From: Isoetes taiwanensis
Taxonomy: Eukaryota > Streptophyta > Lycopodiopsida > Isoetales > Isoetaceae
Direction: 5' to 3'
Length of the DNA: 64,000 nucleotides
Assembly (NCBI GenBank): GCA_021234155.1
Contig: JAJEKV010000026.1
Location: 17,446,304-17,510,303 of the forward strand
The notes under the pieces are model-generated. The model made no database searches. It was given only the letters and a program-made list of their open reading frames with translations, and had not been told where the DNA came from. The number at the start of each line of letters is the position of its first letter. Within the stretch, counting starts at the first letter, position 1. The position numbers were made by a program, and so were the translations under genes. Shown piece after piece: positions 44,217-57,480 of this stretch.

Positions 44217-47060
44217 TGTGACGTTCCGTGGGAATATACGCTATAAATAACGTGATATTCCCGAACCGTCACCATACAAGTCTACCTAGGTAGCCTTGTA
44301 TGCCTTAGAAAGTGGCAGGGGTGCACATCTAAGTTAATTACTTAACTTAGATAACCTTAGGATAAGGCCCATTTCCACATGGCCTCATCCTATTGGGCAA
44401 CCGCCACACGGCCTCAGCCTAGTGGTGCCACGTGGCATCCCACGTGGACCCACACCTATATTAGCTCTAACCCTAACCCTAGACCCTTTTTTTTCCCGAC
44501 CCCTTTTGAACTCTCATCTACGTGTCTCAAAACCCCGTTCGAGGCGTGGCCGTTCGTCATAGCCTAGCCTGGAGCAGCAGCCCCTGGAAGGTGTGTATGA
44601 TCGTTGAGGGAGCAAGTCTTCGAACCACGTCAAGGAGCATGGAGACGCCAAGGATGGGAGGAAGCGCTTCTGGAGGAGGTAGGTTGAGTAGAGTTCATGT
44701 TAGTTCATCTGGGAGTTAGCACTCCAGATGGGTTAGTATTTCGTGTCTAGTATAGAGCCACCCTAGAACCTTTGTTGAACATCTTGAACCCTAATCAAAG
44801 AACCCTAACTATTAGTTAGATATGTATGATTAGGTTAAGATGTTCATATGATTGATCATGATGGGATGTATGTGATGTTTGGTTGATCATGTTGCTCCTC
44901 TTGTATTGGGAAGGGGGGTAGAGACCTAGGGCCATATGTAGTATGCTCCTAGCGTAGATCCCTTAGTTCCTATTAGTTGCGGCCTGTGCATAGGAACCCA
45001 CCGGGCTATGGAGGCTATGGAGTGACTCAGCACTACACAACGGGGCTAGAGGCAAGATGGAGGGAGGATCCTTGCCGAGCGGGGGCTACAGGGGATCCCA
45101 CAGTGGGCTAGGCTTATGGTCGGTCACTTCGTGTGGGCCGAGCATGGGTCCGACACCTCCTGGGGCGAAGGTGTCGCCCTGCCTCTCAAGAGTTGCAAGT
45201 GTCAGCTTGGCTCTTGTTTTGGGCGGTTCAGTCGGTTACGAATCGTGTGTCGCCACGATTCTCTAGCCCCCCGTGGAGCCTCTAGACCCCGGGAAGGGGA
45301 GATGCAACCCCTCCTACCTCAACGGACCAGGGAGATGCAACCTGGAGTAGTCCCGATGGGTGATACCATGGGATTGCGTATCCGGAAGGTTAGAGTCATG
45401 CCAGAGCCTGATTGAGCCCATCTGCAAAGTATGCACAGGAGGGGCGGATGGAGTGGTCAACCCTAGCCATTGTCTTATGCCAGCCCCGCCATTGTTATGA
45501 CTCCGTCTGCTCTATCTTGAGGCCTATCCTGTCAGTCCACTACAAGAGAATGACAGCTAAACGTCAGAAAAATCGTCAGAGGGTCTAAAATAGTTTGTCA
45601 AATGCGTATTTGACTATTAATATGACGCTTAATCTGACTAACAAACTGACGTTTAGAGTTGACGAAAATCCTGACTAATAAACTGACTAATAAGCATCTG
45701 ACGAATTACCTGACATTTAGACTAACGTTTAGCTTGACTAATTAGTTGTCTAATAATCTGACTAATGAGGTGACGAGTTCTGACTTGTAGCCTGACTATC
45801 CGTCTGTCCAAATGTTTGACTAAATATCTGACTAATTAGATGACTTACAAGTTGACTATTACACTGATTAATTTTGTGACTATTATGCTGACTATCTTCC
45901 TATATTCGTCAGAATAATGGTCATGCATAATATCTATTGTAGTTGCTGCTATTCCTTAGTTCCTTTATTAATATAACTAGAAAAAGTGCCCAGCGTTGCT
46001 GGGCTTTTCGTCGGGATTAAATTCAAAAGTTAGGATACATTTGAGAATATCTAGTTGGGTATATATGATCGTTCACTCTAAATTGAAGCTTCAAATTGTC
46101 CTTTTAAAATGCTAATTTATTGAGCTTAAAGTTTGAAACAACTAATGAAATTTTGGAATGTTCATGTAGCAATCATCATGCATTTATCATATGGTTGAAT
46201 CTACATCTCGACTTCGCGTGTTGTCTTGTACATCTATCTTACCCATTTAGCTCATCTTACCCATTTAGCTCTCCTTGGCACTCTTTCAAGGTAACTTCCA
46301 CATTTGGAGTCTAGAGGGTATCATTCATTGCATAATGTATATTTTTAATCGCGACCAATGAAAGTCAATAATTGTCTTATAGATTGGCATCCTTGTATTT
46401 ATGGGTGCATCATCTATTAGATGTTCACACAAATGGAATTTGTAAAAGTTAATTCTTTGAAAAGATGCTTATCGGTGGTGAGTCATTGTTGTAAGTGTTG
46501 TTTTGGATGATGTGGTTGTTGACGCCTTGTATATGCTCTTTAATAACCACATCTTCCTATAGGGAGGTTAATGCTTTCGGTTGAATTGTTACAAATAAAA
46601 AAAAAAATTTGTTGCAAAACCAGGGAATGTTTTTCAAAACCACATGTCCCTCGAAGGGGATTTTTGAAGGTTAATGGTTTTCTATTAGTTGTTACTATCA
46701 TCAGGGTGTTTACTGGTTGTGTCTCATTTCGTTCATTATCGTCAATGTTGTAACTATCAACGCCATGTACAAGTTCCTCAAGAATTACATCATTTTGCAA
46801 ATGGGATTCGTAGAGACTAATGCACGTAAAGATGAGTTCTTATTGAGGTATAATTTGGATGGCGAGTAATTGGGTGATTTAGAAGTCATTGTTGGCTAGG
46901 GGTTCATGCACTATTGCCATGTACATTTTCAGCATGCTGGTTGTAAAACACATTTAGTAGTAAGTTTATGTACACATTTTTTAATGATCGAGTAATTGTT
47001 CTTTTATTTTGTGATAAAACAAATAAATAAATATGATAAGGAATTTCATAATTCGCACAG

Positions 47061-47107
47061 CTTCGATTTGTTAATGATATAAGGCTTCGATTTGTTAATG
47101 CTATAAG
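47061..47107 (+). repeat. 24-bp tandem duplication
   Basis: CTTCGATTTGTTAATG.TATAAGG occurs twice in a row. Confidence 0.8.
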
Positions 47108-47717
47108 GCAGTTGTTGGTCATTGCTATGTTGTTTTGGTTATATGTTAAGGATGGCCTAGCCAGTTTAAGCAAAAAATAAAAAGGTATGGTTTGTGACAA
47201 AGAACAAACAGATGGGCATTGATGCGCATAAAAGAGTTTAAGTCTCCGATGAATGTTACTTACAATAATTTACACTTGAAGTTTCTTAATCGCAGAGTTT
47301 GAGATAGAGTGCCGTGACAATCCTCTCAATTAGCCCATAACTCTTTGGATGGGATAACTATCAATACAAACGAGCCACTACACCCGAAAGCACAAAGGAG
47401 ATAATGAAAGTTCTTTGACCTACACTATAAGAAGACAATGAATGAGTTTACCTACTACAAAGAAAATGGCCAGGATTTTAGATTAGCTCCTTTCCATGGC
47501 CCCGATGTTGAAAACAAGCTTCTTTATCGACGCCATCCAAACCGGTATAACAAATGCCCCCCACCGAATTGGCAAAGTGGTCGCTTTTTCGTGTTCAGCT
47601 CTTGTATATGCCGTTAATGAAACTGCGGTATTCACAAATCAAAAAGGCAAGTCGAAATGGAACCGTGAAGGAAATATCAATCTTTGCTAGACAAAAATAG
47701 CAAAAACATGAAATCAG

Positions 47718-47775
47718 CATGAAGTTGTAATAGGAAGCATAAGAAGCATGAAGTTGTAACAGGAAGCATAAGAAG
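47718..47775 (+). repeat. 29-bp tandem duplication
   Basis: Two copies starting CATGAAGTTGTAA and ending GGAAGCATAAGAAG, 47718-47746 and 47747-47775, one mismatch. Confidence 0.85.
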
Positions 47776-49438
47776 CCTAGAACTCGAAAGCTTCTGGGGG
47801 TATTGCAAATTTCATGGGAATACCATGATAGCATAGAATGCCAAATTGATCTTAAGATCTTCAAAGCTCGCCTTATATGTATATTCAATAATGAAATTTG
47901 AATCCCAAGACAAATTTCCAAAAATGAAATGTTCTCCTAAGCATAATTTGTAGCCCGAAAAGTGGCTTACAATGTAGGTACATCCGATTATTGTCGTCAT
48001 TCATAAATAGGGGCAATTTTACAATAATGTTGTGCATATAAGATTGCTAAGAAATGCTTTAGGAATATCCAACTACAAAATGAAAAGCTTCTTGCTGGAA
48101 ACATTAAAAAGCTACTTATAGCTATCATTTAGAAATAAGAGGGACCTTAGACTCAATAAAGCTAGACAGTTGTTCTACATATCATGTAGATTCATTGATG
48201 CACTTGTATGAGGATCCCAAAGATGTGTCTAAATGTTGGAAATTGAAAAGAACAAGAACACTAAATAATCCAAAACTTACATGTGATTGCTTTAACCGAA
48301 TTGTGCAAAAGAATAAAAACCCTAGAAGACCTGCATTAGTATCAACCCATAAGATGTCCTTCAAGCAAGAATATAGAAATCAATAAGCCTTACAACACAA
48401 AAAGCTTACTTTAGAAACAGTGGAGCAAGATCTCCACGACCTGCAAATATAAAATATCAGTTCCCTTACAAAATCCTTGCCTTCAGCCTAATAAGCATCC
48501 CAGAGCAATACTCTTCTTGGCAAGCTAGTAATTCCAAAGAAGTTGGAAGTAAATTCATTTCGAAAAATGGTCACCAATAGATACTACACAAACCAAACCC
48601 AAAATTCCAATCTCTACTTCTATTTTAACACAAACTCGCCCTCCATCATAACAAACATATGGCCTCTGTTATCAAACATGTTCCAACTCAAAGGCTTGTT
48701 TTGCGCTTTAACTAAACCGAACATAACAAAATCTATAGTATCTTTCATATAGAATATTTTTACGCCAAGTTACAAATCTTACTGCAGACAAATCAGAAGT
48801 TAAGAGGCAATTTCCGCCAAAGAAACACAATAACTTAATATGGCAGGACATAAAGCCGATAAGACCGTGGATGCTTTTTCAATCATCCGCCTGGATGGTA
48901 AATACAATTATAGTGAGTCAAAAACACTTCATGTACATTTGAGCCCCTACCTTTAAAACCGTGGAGGGCCACTTCGAAAGCACTTTTTCCAAATATCCGC
49001 TTTGGTTTTATTAAGTTTAATTTGGAATTGCTACAGCCTTCCAATCATGTCATTACTTGTACAACTACGTAACATCGAAATGTATTACTATAGAACAAAG
49101 ATCCTCACCATATAACTTATCCGCTTCCAAAGAAAAGGCCCCACCCAAAAATAGCCCGCCATAGAAATAGTAGACATAGGCCACCAAGAGATACTTTTAC
49201 AGATCTTTCCAATGCACATGCCGAACCGAAAGTATAAAAACAATGGAGTAGACAACCACCTACTTCAAAAAGGGCTTCTCTATGTATGGTCATCAAAATG
49301 GTGAGCAACAAAGACAATAGTCACGCAAAAAAAAAAGCACTTCACTTTTTCAAATTTGTGCGGACAAAATTCTTTTTCCATAGGGACTGACACTGGATGT
49401 GAGAAAGCATTCAGAGTGTCCACCACTAAATTTTATTT

Positions 49439-49608
49439 AAAAACTGATAGGCATAGAACTGCTGCTATGTCTCTAGATTGTAGATTGACCAATGAAAGGA
49501 CATAGATATTATTGCCTGGTTTTTATTAAAAAATTGATATGCATACAACTACTGCTAGACTCTAGATTGTCGATTGACCCATGAAAAGATATAGATATTA
49601 TTGCCTGA
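49439..49608 (+). repeat. Direct repeat of about 82 bp
   Basis: Copies at about 49439-49520 and 49528-49608: AAAA.TGATA.GCATA.AACT, GATTGACC.ATGAAA.GA and ATAGATATTATTGCCTG blocks. Confidence 0.8.
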
Positions 49609-50160
49609 TACCAGTTAATCCTTAGAATTGGTTGAAGAAATTGGGAGGACAATGTCCATAGTCAAAAAACTATATAAAACCCAACCACAATCAGCTCTAT
49701 AGACATTCAATTCTAGAATCAATGTAAAAAGGTGATGAGTATGCTTTCTTCTCTCTCTAGAAGATCTTGAACATAATATGCTATGCCAATCAAAGTACAC
49801 CTTTGGTCTCTGGAATTGCCTCATTTAAATTGCATGCATACCCCTAAGAATAGGGTACATGAAATTGCCTCATAAAATTCTCACACATAAAAAGAGGTTA
49901 CATCAATTATAGTGATATATGATATTTCTCTTAACTGTTCACATCGCACTACTGATCAGCTGATTCTCTTACACTTCATTGACCATGGAATACAAGATGA
50001 TAAATATGTAGCATAATAACAGGGGGTTTTCTTTGTGTTTTTGTACGCTTTTGACTAAGGTTTTCCTATGATTTCGTGATGTATTCAAATGGATGTACTA
50101 ATGCGCATACATCTAGAGTGCACCATTTCGAGCCATTGATTTTAGCCTTTTTTTTTCAAT

Positions 50161-50274
50161 GGTCAACAACCAATGGCTCACAACAAAAGCCCTTTTTTTG
50201 TGCGTGTGGTGCATAATGGTCAACAACCAATGGCTCACAACAAAAGCCCTCTTTTTGTGTGTGTGGTGCATAAT
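50161..50274 (+). repeat. 57-bp tandem duplication
   Basis: Copies 50161-50217 and 50218-50274 begin GGTCAACAACCAATGGCTCA and end GTGTGGTGCATAAT; about two mismatches, so it is recent. Confidence 0.88.
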
Positions 50275-50276
50275 GG

Positions 50277-50677
50277 GCACATGAAGGGCTTGAAGGGCGC
50301 ACGAGTGCGTTTCCCCGCTCACCGCAACACATTTCTTATCATAACTTTTGATCCAGAGCTCGCTTTGAGATGATTTGTATTATGTTGGAAAGCTCTCTCC
50401 GAGATCTTTTAATAGTGTATGATATGAATATGTTTGGTGGTTATCTATGCTAAAACAGCAATTTTTCGCCGGGTTGTGCACATGAAGGGCTTGAAGGGTG
50501 CATGTAGTGCAGTTTCCCCGCCGGCAACACATTTCTTATCATAACTTTTGATATAGAGCTCTGTTTCAAATGATTTTTATTGTGTTGGAAAGCTCTCCGA
50601 GATCTTTTTGATAGTGTATGATATGGATATGTTTGGTTAAGTTATCTATGCTAAAACAGTAATTTTTCGGCCGGGTT
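50277..50677 (+). repeat. 200-bp tandem duplication
   Basis: Copies 50277-50477 and 50478-50677, from GCACATGAAGGGCTTGAAGG to CCGGGTT, with scattered differences and small indels. It follows directly on the 57-bp duplication. Confidence 0.88.
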
Positions 50678-53600
50678 TTGGTAGGCTTTCACATCCTACC
50701 AGCTGATTAATACAGGATTGCGCTATTGGATATTGTTTTATGGCTCATTCCGAATGAAGCTTGCAAAAAATTACCATGCATTTTTAGATTTTGAGGCAGT
50801 TATTAAGCAAATTCCAAGGCTTCTAGATCCTTGTGCTAACAAGCAAAAAAGTTTCCCACTTTGGTTTCTCACTACAAGAATCCATGGAGGCCAAAGGCTG
50901 CTGTTAAATTCCAGTTGAAAAATGTTTGTGTATGGGTGTTGCAAACTTTATGACTTTCAGAATAATGGGATCAATTTGCTCTATCTTTATGGTAACTTTT
51001 ACTTATGTTCTATTTGTTTTATTGTGATGAAATTCAAAAGCTACAGGTGATGAAAGCCTCAAATGAATTCTAGTTTTTTTCTGGTTTGAATTCTAAAATT
51101 TTTGTCACACCGGGAGGGGGTTGACGTCCCTAAGGTCCCCTCAAGGCCAAAAAAAAAAAAATTTTTTGCAACACAAACCATTAACATCCAACATATAAAA
51201 ATTAAATCCTCCAACACATAACAACCATTGACATTAACAACCAACACATACCTACCATTGACATTAATTAACACAACCATTGGGTCCAACACATTTAAAT
51301 TAAAATCCCCCTTAAACCCCCTTTGGTTTGGGTGCAACATTGTCAGGTACATCAATTGATTTGTGAAAAAGAACAATTGAAAGTTTATATCCCGACATTG
51401 ATAGAAGCAGCCATATAGATAAAATGGGTCGCACCTGTACGATATGAATGAGGCACACTAAGACATACTTCTTATAAGCTTCTATGGTAATAGCACTTAG
51501 TAATCGCGGGCAGTACGTTGATGGCATACTTAAAATCAACCGCGGTGAGTCTCCAAACAAACAAACATGAATAACATATCGTAAAACAATAAATCACTCA
51601 CATTTTGTAGGAATTCTAAAGTCCTCACAAATTGCTTCGCACTAATCAACACGATTCCCCGACAACATGAAATTATGCACTTGAGCAGCCATAGAATGAA
51701 CTACACACATAAGCAAAACCAGTTATTTTATGAACTAAGAAGCATATTTATGAAAAAGAAAATGCATACCCATAATAACAGTAAAGACCAATCCAACCGG
51801 GCTCAATTCTGGCAAGAATTCTTTATCTTATGGCAAGCAGCCTTTATCTTGCTAATCAACAAGGTCTCTGGACTTTGTCAATGTCTGCTCATACATTCAT
51901 CATACACGAAAGCCATGCTCTCCAAATATCTGCTACCTTCATTTCAATTCCATGGATTTGAAGGACTGTCAATCATAGAAACCTTTCTCTGAATTCTCCA
52001 GTAAATCCAGAATCAACAACTAATAGCCACACTTAGAATCATAATGACAGATCAAGGTAAAGTAAATGTTGCCACTCTTGCCATGACAAATGGTATAAGC
52101 AAAACCCGCTATTGTAATACAAATCGCTGAATATCTATACCAAAGAAGTAGGATCAATTGTATAAAACTCAAAGAAATATGGTGTAAATTGCCGCTCCCA
52201 ACCCTGAGATGCGAAAAACACAGGCAAAAAGAAGTGCCTGTCGTGAACCAACCTGGGCCTTGCAGGAGGAATAGGATCACCTGATAGAGAAGAAACATTG
52301 AAGCCGAGGCTGGTCTATGCTCCTTGGTAGAAATCAAGCAGGATAAAACCCTATAATGAAATGAGGTTGCCCAAACGAAATAGGCTCTTCAAATGCTCAA
52401 AACCATCTCTGATACTTGCTGCCAGCCCACACCTCTCTCGTGGAAATCTTTAACATAAACTCTAATAAAAATAGGTTGCACGGAAAAGGCCAAGTCCAAC
52501 GCCGACCGTAAAACCACAAAAAGAAAAATATGCACCGGGAACCCGGATGATCAAGAGCCAAAACCAAGCAAGAGCCAAAAAAAAATAAATAAATGCAGGA
52601 ACCGCCTCTCGTGGCCGGAATAGCAGGGCACAAAAATAAACTCTAGGATTGACACTTTGCGTACCAATTTGTGGTAGCCCAAACTATAGAGCCAGAGTGG
52701 CAAGTGGGCCGATTCTTGTGGCAGCCACAAGCAAACCAAGAGATCCTATTACACTGCAAGGCGTGAAGAAACCGCCTCGATCCAAAAAAAAAAAAAAAAA
52801 TTTAAAAAAATATCAACGGGCTAAGATTTTGCTACACGCATTATCCCAAAACTCCTTTATTACTATATATAGATATAGATATAGATGATGTAAATGACAT
52901 ATTAAGCATCTAGACTTTCTCATTTATCGAATAACATCTCTATCTCCAAATGTTTTGTATTTGAGGAGATCATGTTTCACCAACTCCATTGTAATGGGAA
53001 AATAGGAGTTGGTAGTAAATTCTGTGTTTGTTTAGGTGTTGTTTACTACAATTTCTTTCTCCTCTCACGTACCTTCCAACTTAAAAGCAATCAAGAATAC
53101 ATATCACACGAGATCCACTTTTAGACATTTAACAAAGAACCAAATACTTTAGCCCGGCCAACTTGCCCGCTTGAGGAACTTCTTTTTAGAAAAAATTTCA
53201 CACCTATAATTTATAATGATGCACTTCTTGCTTAACAACATATCAACTTCAAATGCTTAGCAAAGTAAGTACCAATGTCTATGATGTTTCAAAGATCATC
53301 AAGCACTTGCAATGTGTTTTTATTATAAGCTATTTTGATAAGATCCCAATGAAAGTGTAGTAATGCTAAATATATAATACTCATATAACTATAGTACCAT
53401 GTAATCCTCCCTAAGACCCTTTTTTAAACCCATTGATGTTGCTAAGGATATGGTTGGAGCATTTGGAGCATTATATTATGGCGTATTTGATGTAAAATGG
53501 CATGTTTGATGTTAACCCGACATATAAGATGACCGCCATTAAAACGAATGGAGAATTAAAAAGCATAGCCTAATGTTGGTAGTCCCATCTTTGAGGATTC

Positions 53601-54039
53601 AATTTACAAGATTTATATATACAAGAAACTTATCGCTGACGCTAAGGCCGCCGTGAACGCTTCTTCCCCAACTCGCTTATACATGCTAGAACATGATTTA
53701 GGTTTCATTTCCATTAGGTTTTCGCTCGTGAGGGACGGCAGAAGTCCGGGCGGAGCGGCAAACCGATATGGCGCATGATCAGAGAAGATAACATGTTTTA
53801 CATAGTAATCTAATGAAATGCACTATCAAATTTTTGAATGCAGCAAAAGACAGGATTAGGATATGGCATTTTTAATCATATGTAGAGGCAAAGCCGCAGA
53901 GGCCGCTCAATACTGCAGACAAGGCTACCATTGCAAAAGTGGGTTTAAAAAAAAAGTTATTATTGTGCTTGTTGCGAACGTAAATGCTAGAAAGTGGTAC
54001 ATGTATAATGTTGCTGAATATTCTAGCCAAGTGTGTTAT

Positions 54040-54190
54040 TTTGTTATCCCAAAATGTATTGCATTTGGACTATAAAAATTGCTTTCGAACTTGTGCAGGC
54101 AACTTGCGTTGGCTTGTTGTCTCAAAATGCATTTGTTTGGGACTATAAAATTACTTGTAGGGATTTGAACCCCAGTCTCAAGGCCCATAA
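54040..54190 (-). repeat. Possible tRNA-derived SINE trace
   Basis: On the minus strand a B-box-like GGTTCAAATCC (54160-54170) lies about 40 bases after an A-box-like TATGGTAAGGA, as in plant SINEs. The plus strand also has a diverged duplication of about 45 bases (54040-54086 and 54113-54155; CAAAATG, GGACTATAAAA). Could also be chance. Confidence 0.3.
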
Positions 54191-54499
54191 ACTGTTTCCT
54201 TACCATACACACTAGTATTTATTTAACATATAAAATCTTAGCCTTTACTTAAAATCAGAATCAAGAAAGTTGGCTGATAACAGGTGCCTGTAACAACCCA
54301 ATATCTTGTGCTTATGATCGCAATTAGGGACGGGCTCCTTAGCGGCTGACCTAAAGGACTTAAGATTCTGGGCATTTCTCTCAAATAAGTGGTCCGGTGG
54401 CTTAGAACTTGTAAAGGCATAGATGATTCAGCATCAAGAGGTCCATTCCGGTCCTAGCCTCATGTAGCAGTGCCTCCAAAAGCTTGGATTCTCCTGCCA

Positions 54500-54576
54500 A
54501 TAACATTGATAGAGGAAGATACTGACAATGCTATTCAATAACATTGATAGAAGAAGATACTGACGATGATATTCAG
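54500..54576 (+). repeat. 39-bp tandem duplication
   Basis: AATAACATTGATAGA.GAAGA then TACTGAC.ATG.TATTC twice in a row. Confidence 0.8.
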
Positions 54577-56773
54577 CACAGCACAATCAGGTTGTATTTA
54601 GCCTAATGCTTACTTTGCATATATATTGTCTAAATTTCATTTCCATCTGTGGAAGTAGTATCATTCTTGTACCTGGAGGATTATCACTTATAAATATTCT
54701 TGTTCTTGGTCTAGCATACGAAATTGTTAGTGTGATCCCTTTGTTTTTACTGCTTAGTCTTTTGTAGCAGAATGAAATGGACATTATTCTCTTGTTGGGT
54801 CGCCAAATTCATTATTGTAGCATGTTAAGACCCTGCAGATTCTTGATATCATATCACTCTGGTTGCCATTCAGTTCTGTGGCAGGGGTTATATGCTGCAT
54901 ACTATGTTACTGAAGATAATTACTCAATTCTATTATGACATGCACTGACAATTTTTAGACAGGAGCCTCATAATTCTACTATGCAGCTTGATCTCTTGGG
55001 CATTATGGTCTTTAAAATGCAGCTTCATTTTATCTTGCATCTTTATTCTATCCTACCGTGATTTCTGATAGCTTTTGGCCAGCATATTCATGAGTTCTAT
55101 CCAGTTGGTTTACATGAGTTCCAATTGGCTTATGCTGATTGCATGGGTTAATCCCTTTATGATGTTTTTCTTATTATTCAAGCATAGCCATATTATTTAA
55201 TTATTTGTCAGTTTTCTTTTTTGCTTTGGCTTAGACCTTGGAGCCTAGTACTGTTACTCTTATTCTAAAATTTGTTCCTTCCTTATTCTAAAATTTTTCT
55301 TAGATCAATCAGTTATAGCAAAGAATGGAAGGTAATGATCGAATGGAGAATTTTTGCTTGTTCTAGGAAAGCTGGAAGATCTATTCTTCATTCCCTTGCA
55401 ATTTTAGACCTCAAAGGAGTGGTGGGCATCAGAGAAAATATGCATAAGCTTTTTAAAATGTATTTTGTTTAGTTTATGCATAACAATTGGGGTCAAAGCA
55501 AGCTGCACAGTGTAGGGATGAAGAAAACATGGTATGAATTCTAAAAGAAGTTGCACCCAGTGTTTCTTGCCGCTTTTTTTTTCTTATTTTCCTTTCTCAT
55601 TTCAGAAAGCATTGTTGCCTTTCTATGCAGATCCCTAAATTCTGACTGGCAGTTGATTGGAATGCGTAAAAAGAGTGAGCCACAAAGTGACAACAGGTTT
55701 GTTGGGTGCTTTAATTATTTTATGTTATTCTTACGATTTGTGCAACTTGATTTGGTGAAAATGTGTATTTGGTACATTCTTGCATCGAAAATCTCTCGCG
55801 GTCATATACGTAATTACAACAAGATCCTCTTACATGTAAAATGAGTATACGATATTGAGATCAACAAGGTAACCATAATTAGTTAAAGATTGGTCTTGTT
55901 AATTCTCTTTTCTAGCAAAGTTATGTTTATTGAAAATTGATTCTTCTTCAGACCTAAAAAATGATTCTTTTTATACACATCGCTTGTTGGTGGCTTACTT
56001 GATTGCTATTTATATATCTATTTGAATAACTGGAGATGATGGTTTAACCAAGGTTCGATTCCTTGGAGCTCCTTTCATTTATTTGCAGTACGGAAAATAC
56101 CAATTTTTATGTACTGGCAATATTTTCAATAAAATGACCAATATTCTAACTATTGCATTGACTAATAAACTGACTAATACAATGACTAATATAATGATTA
56201 ACTGACGAACTATCTGACTAATGAAATGACGAATGGTGTGACTATTTAAATGACTAATTCTCTGACTATTCAACTGACTATTCCTCTGACTATGTCTGAC
56301 TAATCATCTGACGATTATTCTGACGTTAATTCGTCAGATAAAACTCGTCAGTATATTCGTCAGGAATAAGGACCCGGGCAGTTGTCTATTTTATAAAGGC
56401 TCTCTGACGATTATTCTGACGTTTAACCATCATTCTCTTGTAGTGGTCGACTTCCTTATGTGTCGGAGCCACGGGTAGGAGCTCTCACATTTTATGGCAT
56501 GTGATCATGTTCTTTGCATCTATGGATATGTTGATGGACTACCCTTTGGGGTAGTATGAGGTATTGCTATTTGCTAGTTCTGACGATGTTGTGCTTCCGC
56601 TGTGATAGGAGCCCATAGGGGAAGGGCGCGCAAGACACCTTCAGAAACCCTTCCCGCGACCGCGATCATCTCAAAGCGGATAGATTTTAAGGGCCCGTGG
56701 CGTTGTTGAGCGGACGGGAATTTCGCACGAGTGTACGTGCGCCAGATATTTAGTGGTGGAGCGTCACATTAAA

Positions 56774-57480
56774 GCTATGAGATCATGACATTATCAGAAT
56801 CATGGCAACTTTAGATATAACAAGTTCAATGGGGAACGTATGGCATTATTTGCTTGCATAATAATTTGTGCTCTGAATCATTCTCTTGAACATCATTTAC
56901 AAGGTCCTAACATATGCTTCAAAGAACGCCGGGCAACTAGTACTAGTTATTAATAAAATTATGGTTATAAGGGAACCACCCATCTAATTAACTAAATGAA
57001 TGCATGACTAATCTCCCTACAGAGGGAAGAGGATGCTTCTTCCATCGGGCCGTGGAGACAGCGCCTCTACAATGCCTATATACATCGCGACTCGATCATG
57101 GCCCATGAGGGTTTAAGCCGCAAGGGTCGCTTAAGGCATCCTATCATAGCCCATGATTGGGTGCTACCTTATGCATGACCTCCCCGGATCATGCATACCC
57201 CAAAGGCAAAGATGGCCAAAGGGTTTAAGCTAGAGAACATCCCCGATGATCTCATCCCGCCCATGTTCACTTTCTACCTTTAATTGCACGCCCTTCCCGT
57301 ATGGACATGCTTACATTACGGTGCAAAATTGCTCATGTTCACCATTTGCCTAACTAATTAAGCAAAACCGCTGGTCATGCCTAATGATGACATTATACCA
57401 CGCCCCATCATCGGTAATTACGCATGCAACCCATACTTAGTATAGGCTCGCATGTAGATTAATCTTAACTACACATGAAA
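56774..57480. other. Flank and 3' UTR of the minus-strand chromovirus
   Basis: From about 56940 to 57250 the minus strand follows the 3' UTR of the plus-strand chromovirus (GGGTGGT.CCC, TATTAAT.A, CATGATCGAGT, TAGCTTAAA.CCC). 56774-56940 is unassigned. Confidence 0.55.

Larger units (their letters stand above)
45905..56140. other. Interior of the CACTA element
   Basis: About 10 kb without a recognisable gene; open frames are short and lack known motifs. A motif TAGAAAAAGTGCCCAGCGTTGC, starting an imperfect palindrome, is at 45980, and a GATATA run at 52867-52885; both are followed or preceded by CCTTTATTA.TATA, which may mark a further insertion between them. Some minus-strand stretches look exon-like but cannot be assigned. 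Confidence 0.5.
45538..56445. mobile_element. CACTA (En/Spm) transposon, 10.9 kb, non-autonomous
   Basis: Starts CACTACAAGAGAATGA and ends with its complement; the 46-bp inverted ends (45538-45583 and 56400-56445) match at 41 positions. The 3-bp duplication GTC flanks it (45535-45537 and 56446-56448). Subterminal arrays of (C)TGACTAAT/TGACTATT and CGTCAG words fill 45570-45905 and 56140-56395. No transposase (TNP2-type) or TNPA-like frame is seen in the interior. Confidence 0.93.
24898..56768 (+). mobile_element. Chromovirus (Ty3/gypsy with chromodomain), nested insertions
   Basis: Begins TGTGACGTTC at 24898 and ends ..GCGTCACA at 56768, with TTAAA on both sides (24893-24897 and 56769-56773), a perfect 5-bp target duplication. 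Without the two later insertions (32754-40590 and 45538-56445) the element is about 13 kb. Order: LTR, primer site, histone H3-like pseudogene, extra ORF with intron, gag, protease, RT, RNase H, integrase, chromodomain, polypurine tract, LTR. The 5' and 3' LTRs look more than 90 percent alike by eye, so it is younger than element 1. Several stops and frameshifts mean it is no longer autonomous. Confidence 0.93.
44217..56768 (+). repeat. 3' LTR of the chromovirus, split by a CACTA element
   Basis: LTR parts are 44217-45537 and 56449-56768; together they match the 5' LTR over its full length. The break corresponds to about 26214 in the 5' LTR (CATCCCCGTC/ACGACTTCC). Confidence 0.92.

Noticed and set aside
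51059-51376. 105-codon minus-strand frame in the CACTA element as transposase
   Set aside because: Contains an A/T-run encoded Phe stretch and no TNP2, TNPA or DDE motif.
55551-55844. 97-codon frame in the CACTA element as a gene
   Set aside because: Mostly hydrophobic, no motif, no upstream signals, and the codon pattern does not differ from surrounding DNA.
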